Shown here piece after piece: positions 1 through 19,000 of a DNA stretch of 64,000 nucleotides. The notes under the pieces were generated by a model, which was not told the origin of the DNA, made no database searches, and saw only the letters and a program-made list of their open reading frames with translations. Position 1 is the stretch's first letter, and each line of letters starts with the position of its first letter. This stretch comes from Dysidea avara (lineage: Eukaryota > Porifera > Demospongiae > Dictyoceratida > Dysideidae). Position numbers and translations under genes: made by a program. Location: positions 17,811,633-17,875,632 of the forward strand of contig NC_089274.1 in assembly GCF_963678975.1 (NCBI RefSeq), given 5' to 3'.

Positions 1-3000
1 CACATTGTCATTTGGTCTTTGGATCAACAACCCATGATCATAGTCAACAATGAAATTGACATTTTGCCCTTTCCATGATGCTTGAAACCTTGCACTCTGA
101 GATAGGCTTGTTAACACACATGAGCACACAATGGTGATTTCCTTACCTGTTGTTGCTTTGCAGTTAAAGCAGTTGCACATTGGATGCTGTTAGTCCATGT
201 TACAATATCATCATGACGTTCTGCATTGTGTACATATGCTAACTTTTTCACCATGTACTGTCTTCTTACCAAATGAAATAATATGAGAATCACCAATCCC
301 TGCTATCAGCTTAACACACTCAGGTCGTACAGTCTGTGCAGCCTACAAGACAACATACACTATAATACTTTAGGCACTAGAGCCTATTGTGCTTTTGATT
401 TTGTTATTATCTTTGTCTTGCTCTGCTAATAATTTTTTATTTAGTAATAGTATGGAATTATTTTATCAACACTCAGTCATGTCAAATAGATACTTGGTTG
501 ATCTATTAGCTATACTTATTGTTCTATTAGAGTTGTTTGGTCTGCTCCTGTGATATGAATTAAGGAATGGATTTATTATAGTTTGGCATACAAAATGCTT
601 TCAGTGAATACCTGTAGTAATTCAGTTGATATCTCAGTGAGTGCATATGACCTCTCTGGTCTCATCCATTCACTGACTGTGAGCTGTAAGATATTGTCAC
701 ATATTGTAATGGTGTGTGCTACATACCGGTACTGTTGAAAACATTTCGATATGAGATCGTCTAAGTACAAGGAATTTCCTTTTCCAATTGCTCCACTGAG
801 GATTAGCTGATAGTTGCTCTTGTACAAACCCCATGTGAATTATCTGTGATCATAATAAATTCCAGAATAGCACATTTACTCAAGTTACTTTACCTTTTCT
901 TCACATTCAATCATACGACTGTTTTGAGCTTCCACCTTCATAAGTTTCCAAACGTTAACACAGCTACTATAGATAGTGTGTAGTTATTACCTCTTGTTGG
1001 TTTAGTAGTGAAATATTATTGTAAATGGAATCATACCACTCTTGCCTGTCTTCTTCTGACCCATCAAAATATAGCACAACACTTTGTCCATCCGCACTAA
1101 CAACTTCAAAAGCATTTTGCCTGTATATATGGGATGTGGCCAAGTTAGGAATAATGCTAATATTAAATTATAGTACCTTTGCTCATTAGTTCCTGCTTTA
1201 TACTTAGTTATTGATGCTGTTGTTAGTGGAATTTCATCATGGACAACCCACTCTGTATGGTTCTCCATATTAAGTGGTTTAATCTCTACACTCTGCAAAC
1301 ATATAGCTATTACAAGTGATGTACATACTTATGTGTATCTGCATGCTTATAAACAGTTTGAGCTACCACTCACATTTTTATCATCGCCATCATCATTGCC
1401 ATCATCTTTACCACTGTCACCATCATCTGGCTCATCACGATCTTCTATATATTGAGGTGTTACTAGCTACCACACTTTCAGGACATACGTACTTATCTTT
1501 CTTTTTGCCAAATGTAATGTGATGTATTTCCCTCCATCGTGAATCATACCAGCCTGCCAAAAACACACAAATCATGGATCCATAAAGAAGTATATTGAAC
1601 ACATACCGCTTCTTGATGTGTCTTGCCTTGAAGTGATTTTCCATTCACAGATAAAATTAAATCATTTTCAAAGATCATTTTGGAATTGTCAGCTGCAATT
1701 AATATGCATTCAACTGAATGATGGTGTAGCTATATGAGTGTACCACAGTGAAACTTTGTTAGCCATCCATGGGACCAGTGATATAGGTGGCCCTATTACC
1801 ATAAACCTCCGCAGCCTTAAAACAAAATGGCCTTACTACTTGTTGTAACAGAAATCTACAATTGACATAAACACTATGACTATAATAGCAGAGTTTAATT
1901 TATCACAGTAAATATACCAATTATTCTGGTGCATAATGACTTGAAAAAGCATGTTGGAATAATAGGTATAGACTTTTTTCGTAGTTAAATTATACACTTA
2001 GAAGTATATAACAACTTTTGCAATGATACGTTGAATGCCAACTCAGCTGGTCTCTATTGGGCAACATTGTATTAGTTTTACCAGTTTGGTCCTGCCGTAT
2101 GTGACCACTGGATAATTAACAAAAAAAATATACTAAAACAGAAAATGCATCTAGACTTTCTGAACAACTTGCTCTCTATAACAAGGTGGACTCATTATTG
2201 AGGTGGCCACTAAGTAGGCCTGTGCTGGTTAATCATGCCAATTTGAATGTGCCCTGTTCCATGATAGATTCTGCATTCTGGAAACCTAAAGTTTCAATTT
2301 CTTAATGTTTCAAGTAGTGTGTAAAATCCAAAGGGGTTTCCTGAAACTCCTGGAAACCCCCCGGTACGCCCCTGAATTTAGGCAAGTAGTGTTAACATCA
2401 GAAAGAATTGAAGGTACAAAAGAGAAAGTACTTACTCTAATAGAACACAAGGGACAAATACACAGATAAACGAACATGCATTCAGTTGGCATGCCCATAC
2501 CTGCCCTATACCAATCAAATGTGTTAGCTACTATTATAATTTTCCAACAGTGAATATGCATTGCTGTGAAGCAGAACCAGGAAGCTATGAACTTACTATA
2601 GCTATGCACAAAAAAAAGTATGCATCAAAAAGAAAACAGGTGGGATTCAGACTTGCAACCTATGCTGCAGTAACTGCAACAGCTTCAGGGAGGTGCCATA
2701 CCAGCTGAATTGTTTGTCCTGTGGTTTGCAATGTAATGCAGCTGAAGTTTTCTCTATATCATGGCCTTCAACATGTTGTAGCAGACAAAGGAAAGTACGT
2801 AGACACTCACAATAAACTTTTTGAGATAGCCAGATGATGAGTATTTCATGTTGCATGTAAATCATGTTGATAGGTGCATAGACTGGTGAGTATAAGCATC
2901 ATCAATATCTAACATTTGAAAAAGATGTTATGACAAGGTGCATTGAGAAGAAAAAAACTGTGATGGGCAGGAATATGAATTCAGGACCTTTGGGTTAACA

Positions 3001-4895
3001 GTTCTATGCACTAATACTAGGGTTGTTTGTTCATGGTTTAGGCATGCAGGGATGTAGCTCAAGTTTTCCTCAACACCAAAGCCTTCAATGCTCGACGAAT
3101 GACAGCGGTTAGAAACTTCATTGAAAAGTGATATAATTCTTAGATGATGAGTGCTTTGTTTGACTCAGCAACTGCTTCGATACATGCATCAGCTTGTGAG
3201 GTAATTGTCTGATGTCAAAGGAATGTAGACAGACAGATAGCTTTTTAGCTTTATAGAAATGTTTGAATGATTTATTCTTTTAACATAGTGATTTCAATAT
3301 AGCGACACAGACTGGTGTGTCTATTTTATAAGACTGGACCAGTTGGACTGAAAATTGCAGTTTTAAAGTCTATTATATGGATTGGATTTACAACTAACCA
3401 GAAATATCTATAATTAAATGGAGTTAGGTACAATATTTTACTAAATATATGACTTGCCGTGCTATATAGACAGTGAGATAGTTATAAAGCATCACTAGCG
3501 ATGGTGTTTTCTCCCACTGACAAGATCTAATAATCTAATAGAGCAGTCAACTACTGTCACATCTTATAATCTCCTCTCCTCCCTTTAAGGTAAGACCAAT
3601 GACACATGCCTTATTACATTCTCAAGAGATCGCCAATGACCTGGCACTCTCATACTCTATCCAATTATAAATGAGAAATCTGGAATTATCTTACATATTG
3701 CATCTTTTCATTATATTAGTATTAATGACTTGTCACAGTGACTAAAATCATAATCAAAATACTTTGGTGCTGCTAGCTCCTTAGCAAAAAAGTAAGGGTA
3801 TGGCCATTTCAATACGTAAACTGCTGGTTACGTCAGATGATTGTTCTCCAATTCAAATAAAAGCATTGCTTTGCCAAGGCAATTTGTGTGCTAATGGCAT
3901 TGGCATGCATTAATTGGCTAGCACCGAATTCTAGCACTAGAAAAATGATATTGGACCTGTATTTCACCAGACTCTTACTTTTTTGCGATGGGGTCCAGAC
4001 TAGACCAAGACATGATGGCTTTGACAATGACTGGCAGACTGAGTAGCTATGACAACTATTTGGAGCAATGGACTGTCAGATATTTGATCATGTTGCTGTG
4101 TAAAAAACATTTTGTGCTCCTGTTGAGACTACTGTTGTCTACTGTCATTTTGGAAGAAAAAAATTTAATGTCATATTTTCACAAATATTTATTGAAATGC
4201 TAAAATGTCTGGGACTCTCATATTTGGGGTTTTGCGACTGTATGCTGTTATATAGCCTTACTCTGCCATGGTACTAAATGCATTACACTGAATAAAAAAA
4301 TGTTGTTTGACCCAGAAAATTAAAGAGCCCTGTACATTGCAGCAAACCTGCACAGAGTTTTGTAACTAACCAGGAGATCCTTTCACTATCCTGCAAACAT
4401 TCACTGGACTCTTCACGTCTACACCACCCTATAGGTACATGTGATAACACACAAAAGTATTTAGAAGTCAGTGTAGCTAGACCGCTGGAAACTTACTGCC
4501 ACATGGACTCCAACAATTTCATCTTGTCCTTTTTGCAACAGGACTCTTCTTTCCTAAAAAGACAAGGAAAAACTGGAGTCATTTTGCTTATTTCTCAATA
4601 CCTGTTCTATCTCAACATCTTCCCCAAGTCCCAGTTGTACATTCCTCTTGAGAATTTGCAAGACATCGTCATTCAGCGCTGCTTGTATCTCCTCTTTGGC
4701 TTCCAAGAATAGTAGTCCAACTTTATTCTGTAAAAGCAATCAGTATGATGATCACGATCATGTCCCAGCTCCGCCCCTCAAGCACCGGTCTCAACTGACT
4801 ACGATAATCGCGTAGCTGCCGGTTATATATATTACTATGTGTGTGTAATGTATGTAGCTAAACTATTTATGTAGTACTCTTACGTGGAATGGCAT
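1..4895 (-). CDS. SNTG: Gamma-syntrophin-like scaffold protein, 3' end beyond window
   Basis: Exons rebuilt from splice sites with consistent phases: 4895-4884 (ATG, four codons), 4727-4602, 4553-4497, 4428-4371, 1692-1607, 1553-1493, 1444-1374, 1292-1177, 1120-991, a short exon ending at 894 (5' edge uncertain), 818-612, 342-270, 220-147 and 96 to the left edge. Exons 2-7 give a PH1a strand region, then a PDZ domain with the diagnostic NDLILSVNGKSLQGKTHQEA stretch (carboxylate loop degenerate), an acidic linker, and PH1b containing QNAFEVVSADGQ and EDRQEWYDSI. PH2 follows (SNYQLILSGA, WMRPERSYALTEI, DDIVTWTNSI), then the start of the SU region (ARFQASWKGQNVNFIVDYD). A PH domain split by PDZ and followed by PH2 is the syntrophin architecture; the PH1b wording is closest to gamma-syntrophins. 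Syntrophins are membrane-associated adaptors of the dystrophin complex. Introns are 48-56 nt except one of 2.7 kb. The start codon is inferred from the first in-frame ATG before a good donor. Confidence 0.85.
1693..4370. other. Long syntrophin intron with repeat relics, no gene seen
   Basis: This 2678-nt intron splits the PDZ coding region (phase 1, G|CT). I find no coding exon on either strand. It holds repeat-like text: tRNA/SINE-like B-box-type stretches near 2640-2700 and 2955-3010, and a CTAATAGAGCAGTCA motif near 3535 that recurs at many places in the window (33380, 34145, 54345 and others). The short reading frames here have no coding character. Confidence 0.6.
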
Positions 4896-5028
4896 TAGAA
4901 CGGTTGTTTATCCAACATCAGCTATATCCTATTTTTTTCGAGCGAAATACTGGGCGTGACTACGTTTGAAGCAATGACATAACTTAGTAGTCGTGAAAAT
5001 TGTATAAATGAATAAAATAAGTTACATG
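4896..5028. other. Short intergenic gap between cyclase-like and syntrophin genes
   Basis: 133 bp between the stop codon of the upstream minus-strand gene and the presumed start codon of the syntrophin gene. It must hold both the 3' end of one gene and the leader of the other. I see no canonical AATAAA on the minus strand. A larger leader inside or beyond this gap, or an additional 5' exon, cannot be excluded. Confidence 0.5.
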
Positions 5029-6219
5029 CTACAAGTTGTCATATACTGATAGCGAAAGTGCATCATCCAAAACTGGCATCTTCAAAGGCAATCCATCCAT
5101 AGCTAATAACCAGTAGGATTCTGTCAATGTCTTTTTCTGCCATGAAACTAGATCTGGGCACCGCTCAAAGTGAAATCCTCCATGTTGTTGTAGAAGATCT
5201 CTGCATGCTTTACTCACTCTGATTTGCAATGCTAAACCTGATGCACATAAGTTTTGAGCTTCTTTCATTGTTGGACCAAACAACTTATACTTGGGAACTT
5301 GTCTAGAGCCTTCAGCTGTTTGCAGACCAACAATTCCCCCCAAACAATCACCAGCATGCAGAGCAACACGCATCTGAAGACGATAATCTGGTTTACTGGG
5401 TATTGTAACTTGTGTTGACATGCTCATCAACTGCAGAGCACCTACTGCTAGTATTGCAGCATTTTTAGAAATATTTGCTGTTTTCTTGGGAGTAACTGCA
5501 GCTCTATGAAGATCAGAAGAGTTAAGTTTTCCATGATGATATATTTCATGACCGTCAAATGCTTCGTCACCAGTTTCGTAACAACTATCGGTTAGTGATA
5601 TCGGAGTTTTTGTATCGTATCTTCCAGACATCTGCCTACTCTGAGTTACTGTTTTATCATTTCTATCCTCGGTTCTGGTGATGCCACAAACAGCTGTGCA
5701 GCTATCAGAAGATCTCTCCATTAAGAAAACAGACTTGTTTGAGAAAGCGTCATCTATGATGGCATGAATATGATCCACTAAATTGATGACTTCGTGCGGC
5801 GGTAGATCAGAGACAAGAGATGAGAAGCCCACTACATCACAACAAGCAATTGCCACTGATGAAATGATCTGGCTGAATGATGCATTGTCCCCAGATAAAC
5901 TGGATGATTGTCCACTAAGCAATGACAACGGCAGTTCACTGAACATCAAAGCAAGTGATCGGTTTTTCTCCTTTTCTAAATTCTCACTTGTAATTGAGAG
6001 CTCTTTCTCTGCCACCATTAGTCTTTCAGTTAGCTCATCGTTTTTAGCTTTAAGCTCTTTGATCTTGGCATCTGCAGTTTGTTCAAAGTGGTTCTGTTCT
6101 AGTGCAAACTCTTTTTCTTTCTCTAGTACAGTATCTCTTGTCCTTTCAAGTTGCCACTTCATTGCAGTAGAGGAGGGGCCGTGCTTCGACCGTGATGATA
6201 CGCTGGAACCTGCTCCCAT
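5029..6219 (-). CDS. Intronless class III cyclase-homology protein with myristoylation-type N-terminus, probably catalytically impaired
   Basis: Single 396-aa frame. Residues 1-10 (MGAGSSVSSR) match an N-myristoylation signal (Gly2, Ser5/6), so membrane anchoring is predicted. Residues about 20-88 are heptad-rich charged coiled coil, ending in LALMFSELPLSLL, which resembles the signalling helix before guanylate cyclase domains. The cyclase homology domain runs from about 121 to 375: CCDVVGFSSL carries the first metal Asp (128), SSDSC the second (172), then LQMRVALHAGDCLGGIVG (281-298) and YKLFGPTMKEAQNL (311-324). Active cyclases normally have an Asn and Arg in that last motif (NTASR); here they are replaced, so catalysis is doubtful. 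About 75 extra residues interrupt the domain at 180-255. Lack of introns could reflect a retrocopy. The gene shares a short upstream region with RPL7. Confidence 0.8.
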   Translation of the reverse strand: MGAGSSVSSRSKHGPSSTAMKWQLERTRDTVLEKEKEFALEQNHFEQTADAKIKELKAKNDELTERLMVAEKELSITSENLEKEKNRSLALMFSELPLSLLSGQSSSLSGDNASFSQIISSVAIACCDVVGFSSLVSDLPPHEVINLVDHIHAIIDDAFSNKSVFLMERSSDSCTAVCGITRTEDRNDKTVTQSRQMSGRYDTKTPISLTDSCYETGDEAFDGHEIYHHGKLNSSDLHRAAVTPKKTANISKNAAILAVGALQLMSMSTQVTIPSKPDYRLQMRVALHAGDCLGGIVGLQTAEGSRQVPKYKLFGPTMKEAQNLCASGLALQIRVSKACRDLLQQHGGFHFERCPDLVSWQKKTLTESYWLLAMDGLPLKMPVLDDALSLSVYDNL

Positions 6220-6451
6220 CTACTTGCAAATAGCCCAACCCCACGCCCAATCCATCAGTTCGACTTACTCGTAAAACGGCTCGATGAATCTACTATACGG
6301 AAACTAGCTAGTTATGCTCTTTATAAACAATCTGTAAATACGATAAAACTTAAGCGATGTTTTAGTCAACGTACAAACGATCTCTGTTTTGACGAGTTGC
6401 TAGGCAGCCATTATTGGAATTGCGCATGCGTAGAAAGTTCTCCTGAAAATA
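6220..6451. promoter_or_regulatory. Divergent promoter between cyclase-like gene and RPL7
   Basis: Only 232 bp separate the two start codons, which point away from each other, so both leaders and core promoters must lie here unless upstream exons exist. The RPL7-proximal side carries a CAGCCATTATTGG stretch (CCAT/CCAAT-like) and an NRF-1-type palindrome. No TATA box is evident near either start. Confidence 0.6.
6421..6430. promoter_or_regulatory. NRF-1-like palindrome TGCGCATGCG
   Basis: TGCGCATGCG lies 22 bp before the RPL7 start codon and matches the core of the animal NRF-1 site (YGCGCATGCGCR) except at the edge. NRF-1 sites are common in TATA-less housekeeping promoters. Binding here is inferred from sequence only. 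Confidence 0.4.
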
Positions 6452-12513
<6,062 letters not shown>

Positions 12514-13026
12514 TTGACATGGACAATTGTGTATGCAATTATTCACATGTCTGAAAATAATTTTGAAGTATTTCACTGTATAACAAATGTGTATTAGGGT
12601 TTATATGGGGTGGGTATGAGGGATGCAGAATACTACACTGGAACTTTTTCACATACACTTTGAGGAAATAGTGCAGTGAAGGTTTCCTACTACAAAGGGT
12701 AGGTTTTGTGTTTATGATCCTTTGAGAGTATCTGGTACAATGTAATGCAGAATTTATTTGTCAACAGATATACTACTGCGAGTAGCATGGTGACCAGATT
12801 TACAAAAAGGGGTCTTAATAGAATGTGTGCAAAAAGTGGGGGGAACTAAAGAAAACTCCCTGTCCATCACTACAAACATAAGTTTGGTACAAACCGTTAC
12901 AACACTAGCTCTAGCCAATAACACTATTTACATAAGTCTCTAATAATACAGTATATTTCACTTTTTACATAAATAATTCATATACATAAATAATTCATAT
13001 ACATAAATAAATAAGAATCACTCTGA
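12514..13026. other. Convergent 3' region of RPL7 and SLCO-A
   Basis: 513 bp separate the two stop codons, so this holds both 3' UTRs. At 12965-13012 there is a short tandem repeat, unit ATAAATAATTCATATAC, about 2.5 copies. No gene and no clear AATAAA signal on either strand was found. Confidence 0.6.
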
Positions 13027-16000
13027 TTATTGTGACTGAGATTTAACCATCTCGATACCATTTTCTTTACTATGTTCAAGTTCATTGATTTTATTACGGC
13101 TGCACAAAGTCACATCAAAGAACACCCACGTGCAGACAGCAAATATGGAGGATAAGATTCTAATGCCAAGCATTAAACCAAATATACGAAGACTCAAATC
13201 GTCATTGTTATATACCCAACAATTTCCCCTGTCCCCACATTCTTCTTGCCAGTACAAACATGATCCATCAAATAGTGCACCAACTATAATGGGTGCAGGA
13301 ATACTACCCAGTACCCTGAAGAACACTGACTGTACCCCTAGAGCTAGACTTCTGTGTTCATCCTCAATGCATCTGTAAAACACATGGCAGTTGGTACACA
13401 TTGTATTAGAGGCTTTTACTCACCTTAGAGTGACCACTACATTAGGGATCTGACCTGATAAACTCATGATCAGTCCCAAGGCAATCGTCGACAGGTAAGG
13501 GATTAGTGCCTTACAGCCTGTGTCACAGTATTCATTTTCTGCAGTAGACTGGCCAGGGATACATGTGCAGTTCTCAAATACTGGATCCTAAAGATTGTAC
13601 ACAGAGAATGTATACAACCGCTCCCTAGTAACAACAGACCATGGTTTTTCCTCTAGATTAAGATGTCATCAATGAAATATAAGACAAACAAGTTGGTGGG
13701 TGTAATAAGGTGACTGTTCTATTAGGGTATTATTTATAGTACTAAATACATGCCACTCAGAACATTTTACTCTCTGATAATGAATATAAGGTTATTTATT
13801 AGAATAGTGTATTTACTTGGTTAAATGCTGCAGCTACTATTAGCCTAGTGTCAAAAACAGTGTGGCTACTATTCAAGGACGGCCACTATTTGAGGTTGGC
13901 GTTTATAGCATAAGCAGGTCATAAAGTGATTTGGTAGCCACCACTGGGTCTGGAATTTCTTTTTCATGTTTTAGCTGACTCCCTGTATTCACAGGCTTTA
14001 AGCCTTCTTCACAGGTCCCCAGTGGGATATCATTCACAATGTACACTAAAAAGGAATTAGCAGATGAATGGTACGGCCTCAAGATACATGATGTAGAATA
14101 ACTATTGCTCTTTTCCTTGCTGAGAACACTACTGAGTATACTTCAGGATAACCTACTTCACTTTCCTAACTGCAGAAACACCTTAGAACAATCAAGGTAT
14201 ATGGATTCAATTAGTAGCTATGGTGTTTATTCAAGGGTGGCATTTATGTTCTATCATTAAGGGCACAGTGTGGATTCAAACGTGTGAATAATTTTGACTG
14301 CTGTATTTTGGTGACTGTTCTATTAGAGTATAATCTTGATGTTTACCATATAGAGGGAAACAATGGCGGGGGTAAACTTTGGCGAATGGCAAGCTAAATT
14401 GCATTTGGCAAAATTAACCTTTGGCAAATTCAAGCTCAATCTAGCTATAAAGATGCTAATCTGAGGTGCTACAAGTAATTGGCGGGCTAAACTTTGGCGA
14501 ATTTGTAGCAAATCGCCAAATTCACCAAAGTTTCCCTCTATACGGTATAACAGTACACAATTATTGATACCTGGGTTTGGGACAAGGTACCATTCATAGC
14601 TATGCTTCTGTTGAATAGTCTTGGAGATATAATGCTAGACAGTTGGATCAGCAAGAAATATGATTTGTATATCGTAGCAGCTACACAGCAACTAAATAAC
14701 AGGTACTTAATATATAACATAGGCTATATTATACGAAGTTGGGACTTGACTCTGCGTGTTCACTATGAACAGGAACTTTACCAAGGTATAGAGTTTTCTT
14801 TACATTCTTATGTGTATGCAAAGAAGAAGGCCATTCCAATAAAGAAATGATGATGGTAAACTTTGTTTCCATTGCAAACAAGTGCCTTTAACTGAACTCC
14901 AATCAAAGATATTCAAACTACACACAGACAAATCCAATGGTGTTATGGGATTTATTGATCTAACTGTTTCCAAAGCAATAAATGCATGCGTCTTTAATGT
15001 AGCACCCATAATTTTTAGCAAAACAAAATTTTGTGAACAAGGTGAGTTTTTGCTCAGCCGGTCACATATACTACTAGCATACACCCTGGTGTTTAAACAC
15101 TAGAAAAAGGAGATATATTAGGTTTGCACTTTTGCCTTTATTACAAACATTTCAGTCTATGTACTTACATCTTTTGACATGTGATCATCTTTATCACAGC
15201 CAGCTCGGCATGGTGAAAAATAAGTTATGTCATCAGATCCACACACTGGTTCAAACACAGACGACTTGCAGTCACAATCACTGTTACAAGAGTCGTTCAA
15301 CCTCAAGTCCCCTGATGTGCTATTACAATTAAATAGATATTTTACAAGACATTTTGTAAACACACGCAACTACCTGTTGTGATAAGAAACAGTTATACCA
15401 GCAATATCATGAGTTGAACATCTCAGAAAGAAACCGGCAAGAAATATAATCGATGTCACATTGATAATAGCATAATACAGAGCCAATCTCTTTGTAGTTG
15501 GCTTAAAAAAGAACACTAAAAATGCACCTGTCAGTGGAACAAAAGAAACATGATACAGGAATTCATCATGAAGTTGCTCACCTAGCATAATGCCTAGCCC
15601 AGCTGCTGGTATTGCAATTGCTCCAAATATTAATCCACTGGATGATGCATTGACTCCAAATTGTGTCTCAATGTATTTAGGTGAAAATACAACTAGTCCA
15701 GACACTACAAATATTTGGGTTGAGTAAGCAAGAGTTATGAATAGAAACGGCATATGTGCCAATAATTTGAGAACATGGCGAGGAAGATCTTTTAGTTTCA
15801 CCCGATAAACTAGGTCCTCCTTAGTTGCTTGTCTACTTAGCTGCTGTGACATCTGCTTAATCCGCTCTTGTTGTATAAAGTCTGTGTCTGAATACTTCTC
15901 AGGAAACATGAAAAATAGAATGCTTATTAATATGGAAATTGCTCCACAGATAATATATCCTATCCACCAAGCACCCACCCAACCTGGGTCTGATTCTTCA

Positions 16001-19000
16001 AGGGTGGTCTCTGTTGAAGGGTCGACATACAGTTTAAGAAAACCACCTCCAATTCCAAACCCCAGTGCTGGACCTATCACTGCTAAGGAATAGAATATAC
16101 CAAGCCAAATGGGAGCACGTTTAGGATGAACAATATCATCAATATAAGATGTTCCTATTGTGAAGAGTGGAGCAGCTCCAATTCCAATTAGAATATTTGC
16201 CAATATAAAAATAAAATAAATGCTACTTGATTCTTTACTACAGTCAGGAGAGAAGTCATTCTCATCACCGCATGCCTCAAATGTCAGATTGGCATCTTTC
16301 CCAACATCATAATCACCAGCAATAAACTGTGGAAATGCAAACAATAGTGCTCCAATTCCCTGTATGAATACACCAGCTCCCAACCACTTGGGTTTATGGC
16401 TGGTGCCACCAAAATAACTGATGAACACTACCGTCACTAATACAGTCAAATCAAAGGTACTTGTCATCATTCCAAGTTGTGTGCTAGAAAATTCATATCG
16501 TGTTTCCAGTGATGATATAACTACTGACGTTAACCCTAAAAAAGAAATAATATAACTATAATCATGGTGTATAAATTAACTAACTAGCTAGTCTGGTGAG
16601 TACTGTCATGTGATACTTGCAACGCTGCCACACCAAGAGTTAATAAAGTAATAATTGATATGGTCAAATGATAAACATAACTACCAACTTTGGTCAAATT
16701 TGTATAGGTAATCACACACATTTGAGTGCAATTAGGGAATAATTGTACGAGTAACAGTCAAAATTGCACGAAGCGAAGCCGAGTGCAATTTTGGCTGTTA
16801 CGAGTACAATTATTCCATAATTGCACGAAAATGCGTGTGATTGTCTACTAATCACATAGTGACCACCCTTCGTGGTTTGTAGTACACATCTATCCAGTTC
16901 TATGTGGCCATTAACTTCTACCAGGTGATTGCATCATCCTTCTTTGTATTACATCATTTGTTGTTGCACTTAAAAGGCTTCACGTGTCAGCAATTCTGAT
17001 TGGCTACTCAAAATGACTACATATGTTTAATAGGCTTCTATTGTCAGCTTATTTGATTGGCTATTCATTATATCACTTTCTTGTTGCACTTAAAAGGCTT
17101 CTGTTATTCCGCTATTTTATTGGCTACTTTACAGTGCAATTACAGAAACAAGGCCATGCAATTTGGGATTAATTGCACTCCTACTATTGGGACTAATGTA
17201 TGGCAAATTAAATCACTATGTGATTAGTACCTTTACTGGTGTGATTGGTGTTGATTACTGTTACTACACAAATATGAACACTGGATTCTGACAAAAATTG
17301 TTGTATTTTTACACTTACACATGATCACCATCATGTGATATTTGATTGGCACAGGAAAACTCATATTTTTCTTAGTGCCCTTTTGCTGCATTCTTGCTAC
17401 AGCTGTATACTTTAACTTAACAGTGGGTAATATCACTTCACAAATTTGTTTACTTCCACTACAAATCAGGTGTGTTTAATGGAATATTGCGTCTATCTAT
17501 TGTCACATGATTTTAGTTGTACCATGGCCATGAGGGATCTGCCTGATATATATGCCTAAGCCTGAAGGCATGGGGGCAAATCCTGAGTGGTCATGGTTAG
17601 GTGACAAGACAAACCTACATTCACTCCAATAGTTTTATAGTGCCAGTTTGGGACATTCACTAGTGTTCGTTTCAACCTACTCACAACTAAAAATGAACCA
17701 GTCTGGCAACTAGTGCTATACAACAACTTGTGGATTCAAGAGATATTTACCAGAGCATGGCAGTCAGAGTAAAAGTGAAAGTGGTAAAGCTCAATCCTAA
17801 CACTGCTGAAGGAAGCTCACATTTTGAGATGCTATTTGAAGGTAGTTTTGGGCTGTAATGCTGTGCTAGCTAGCTGACAAGTGTTCAATGTTAGGGATAA
17901 ACTGGACACTGACCATAAAGCACTTCAAAGAGAAATGCAATCAAAACTGAATATAACAGTGTTTACCATAAACAACAAAAGCTTGGTGTGACTAAAGTTT
18001 GGTGAATTTGGTGAATCGAGGAACTTTATTTGCAATTTTGCTAAATTTATATTGGCAACACGGTATATTCATAAAACCCTTATATCCGCCAACCAGTTTT
18101 GCATGCTGATTTGCCAAACTTAAGTTGCACCAAACTTTCATTATTTACTATTATTAGAGACGCTTAATAAGGACAGAGTGGACATGAAGCTATTCTGGGT
18201 GAAAGACAATGCTATTTCTATCAATTGTTGCCACTACACAAATGCCTAGTACTGCATGTTCAGTATTGAGTTTTTATTAAAGTGGTGAAGCCCTGGCCTC
18301 ACTGGTCGCACCTACTCTATATGATCCCTTGCCAGATGCTCTTGCATAACATTCTCTGTTAAATTTCAGAAGTTCAAGATCCTACATTCAAATTTATTTA
18401 TCGTATAGCAGGAAAGTTTAGTGGGAGGAAACTTTGGTGGTGAATTTGCTGTGATAGGATTTTGGCAAGAAAAGGTTTGGCGAATTTGCTATTAGCTAAT
18501 ATTGTACTGTTCAGTGGATTAGTTTGGCGAAGCACCAATCATTCACCAAAATTTCTTGCTATATGGTATGTGATAGTACTTTTAAATATTAAAATACACC
18601 AGTTTTGAGAAATCTGATACCTCTCTTTTGATGATCATTTGTGGCAGGTGGTGTCACTTTACTAATGATATAGAATGATGTCAGCAGGTAGCCACATTCA
18701 CTCTGTCAGTTGAATAGCTTGCAAAATGATTAAATTTTAGCTCTTCATGTAGAGCATTTCTTTCCTAGTCAGACAAAAAACACTATGCGGGCGGGCGGCT
18801 ATATTGTTAAAATATATTATTTAATATCAAGGATATTAAAGGGAGCCCATTAACTCCTAATTGCTTTTTTCTCTTAGATTCAGGAGAGCTAGATTCAAGG
18901 TTTGGTGTGATTTGAAATATTTTATTGGGATTCAACAAGATTCAAACCTCTAGAAGGTTAGATTCAAAGTGTTGCAGACCCCTCGTGCTTCCTACGCAGC

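Noticed and set aside
111-296. 61-codon minus-strand frame taken as one exon
   Set aside because: The syntrophin homology switches frame inside it; a 49-nt intron (221-269) with proper GT-AG ends resolves this, so the long frame is partly intron.
1435-1644. 69-codon minus-strand frame over the PDZ exons
   Set aside because: It is a shifted frame; the true exon 1553-1493 reads GMIHDGGKYITLHLAKRK, the end of the PDZ domain.
5783-6274. 163-codon plus-strand frame
   Set aside because: Antisense shadow of the cyclase-like gene: Ser-rich translation mirroring the coiled coil.
13085-13378. 97-codon plus-strand frame (and its twin at 47805-48143)
   Set aside because: Antisense shadows of the last SLCO exons; similar to each other only because the exons are paralogous.
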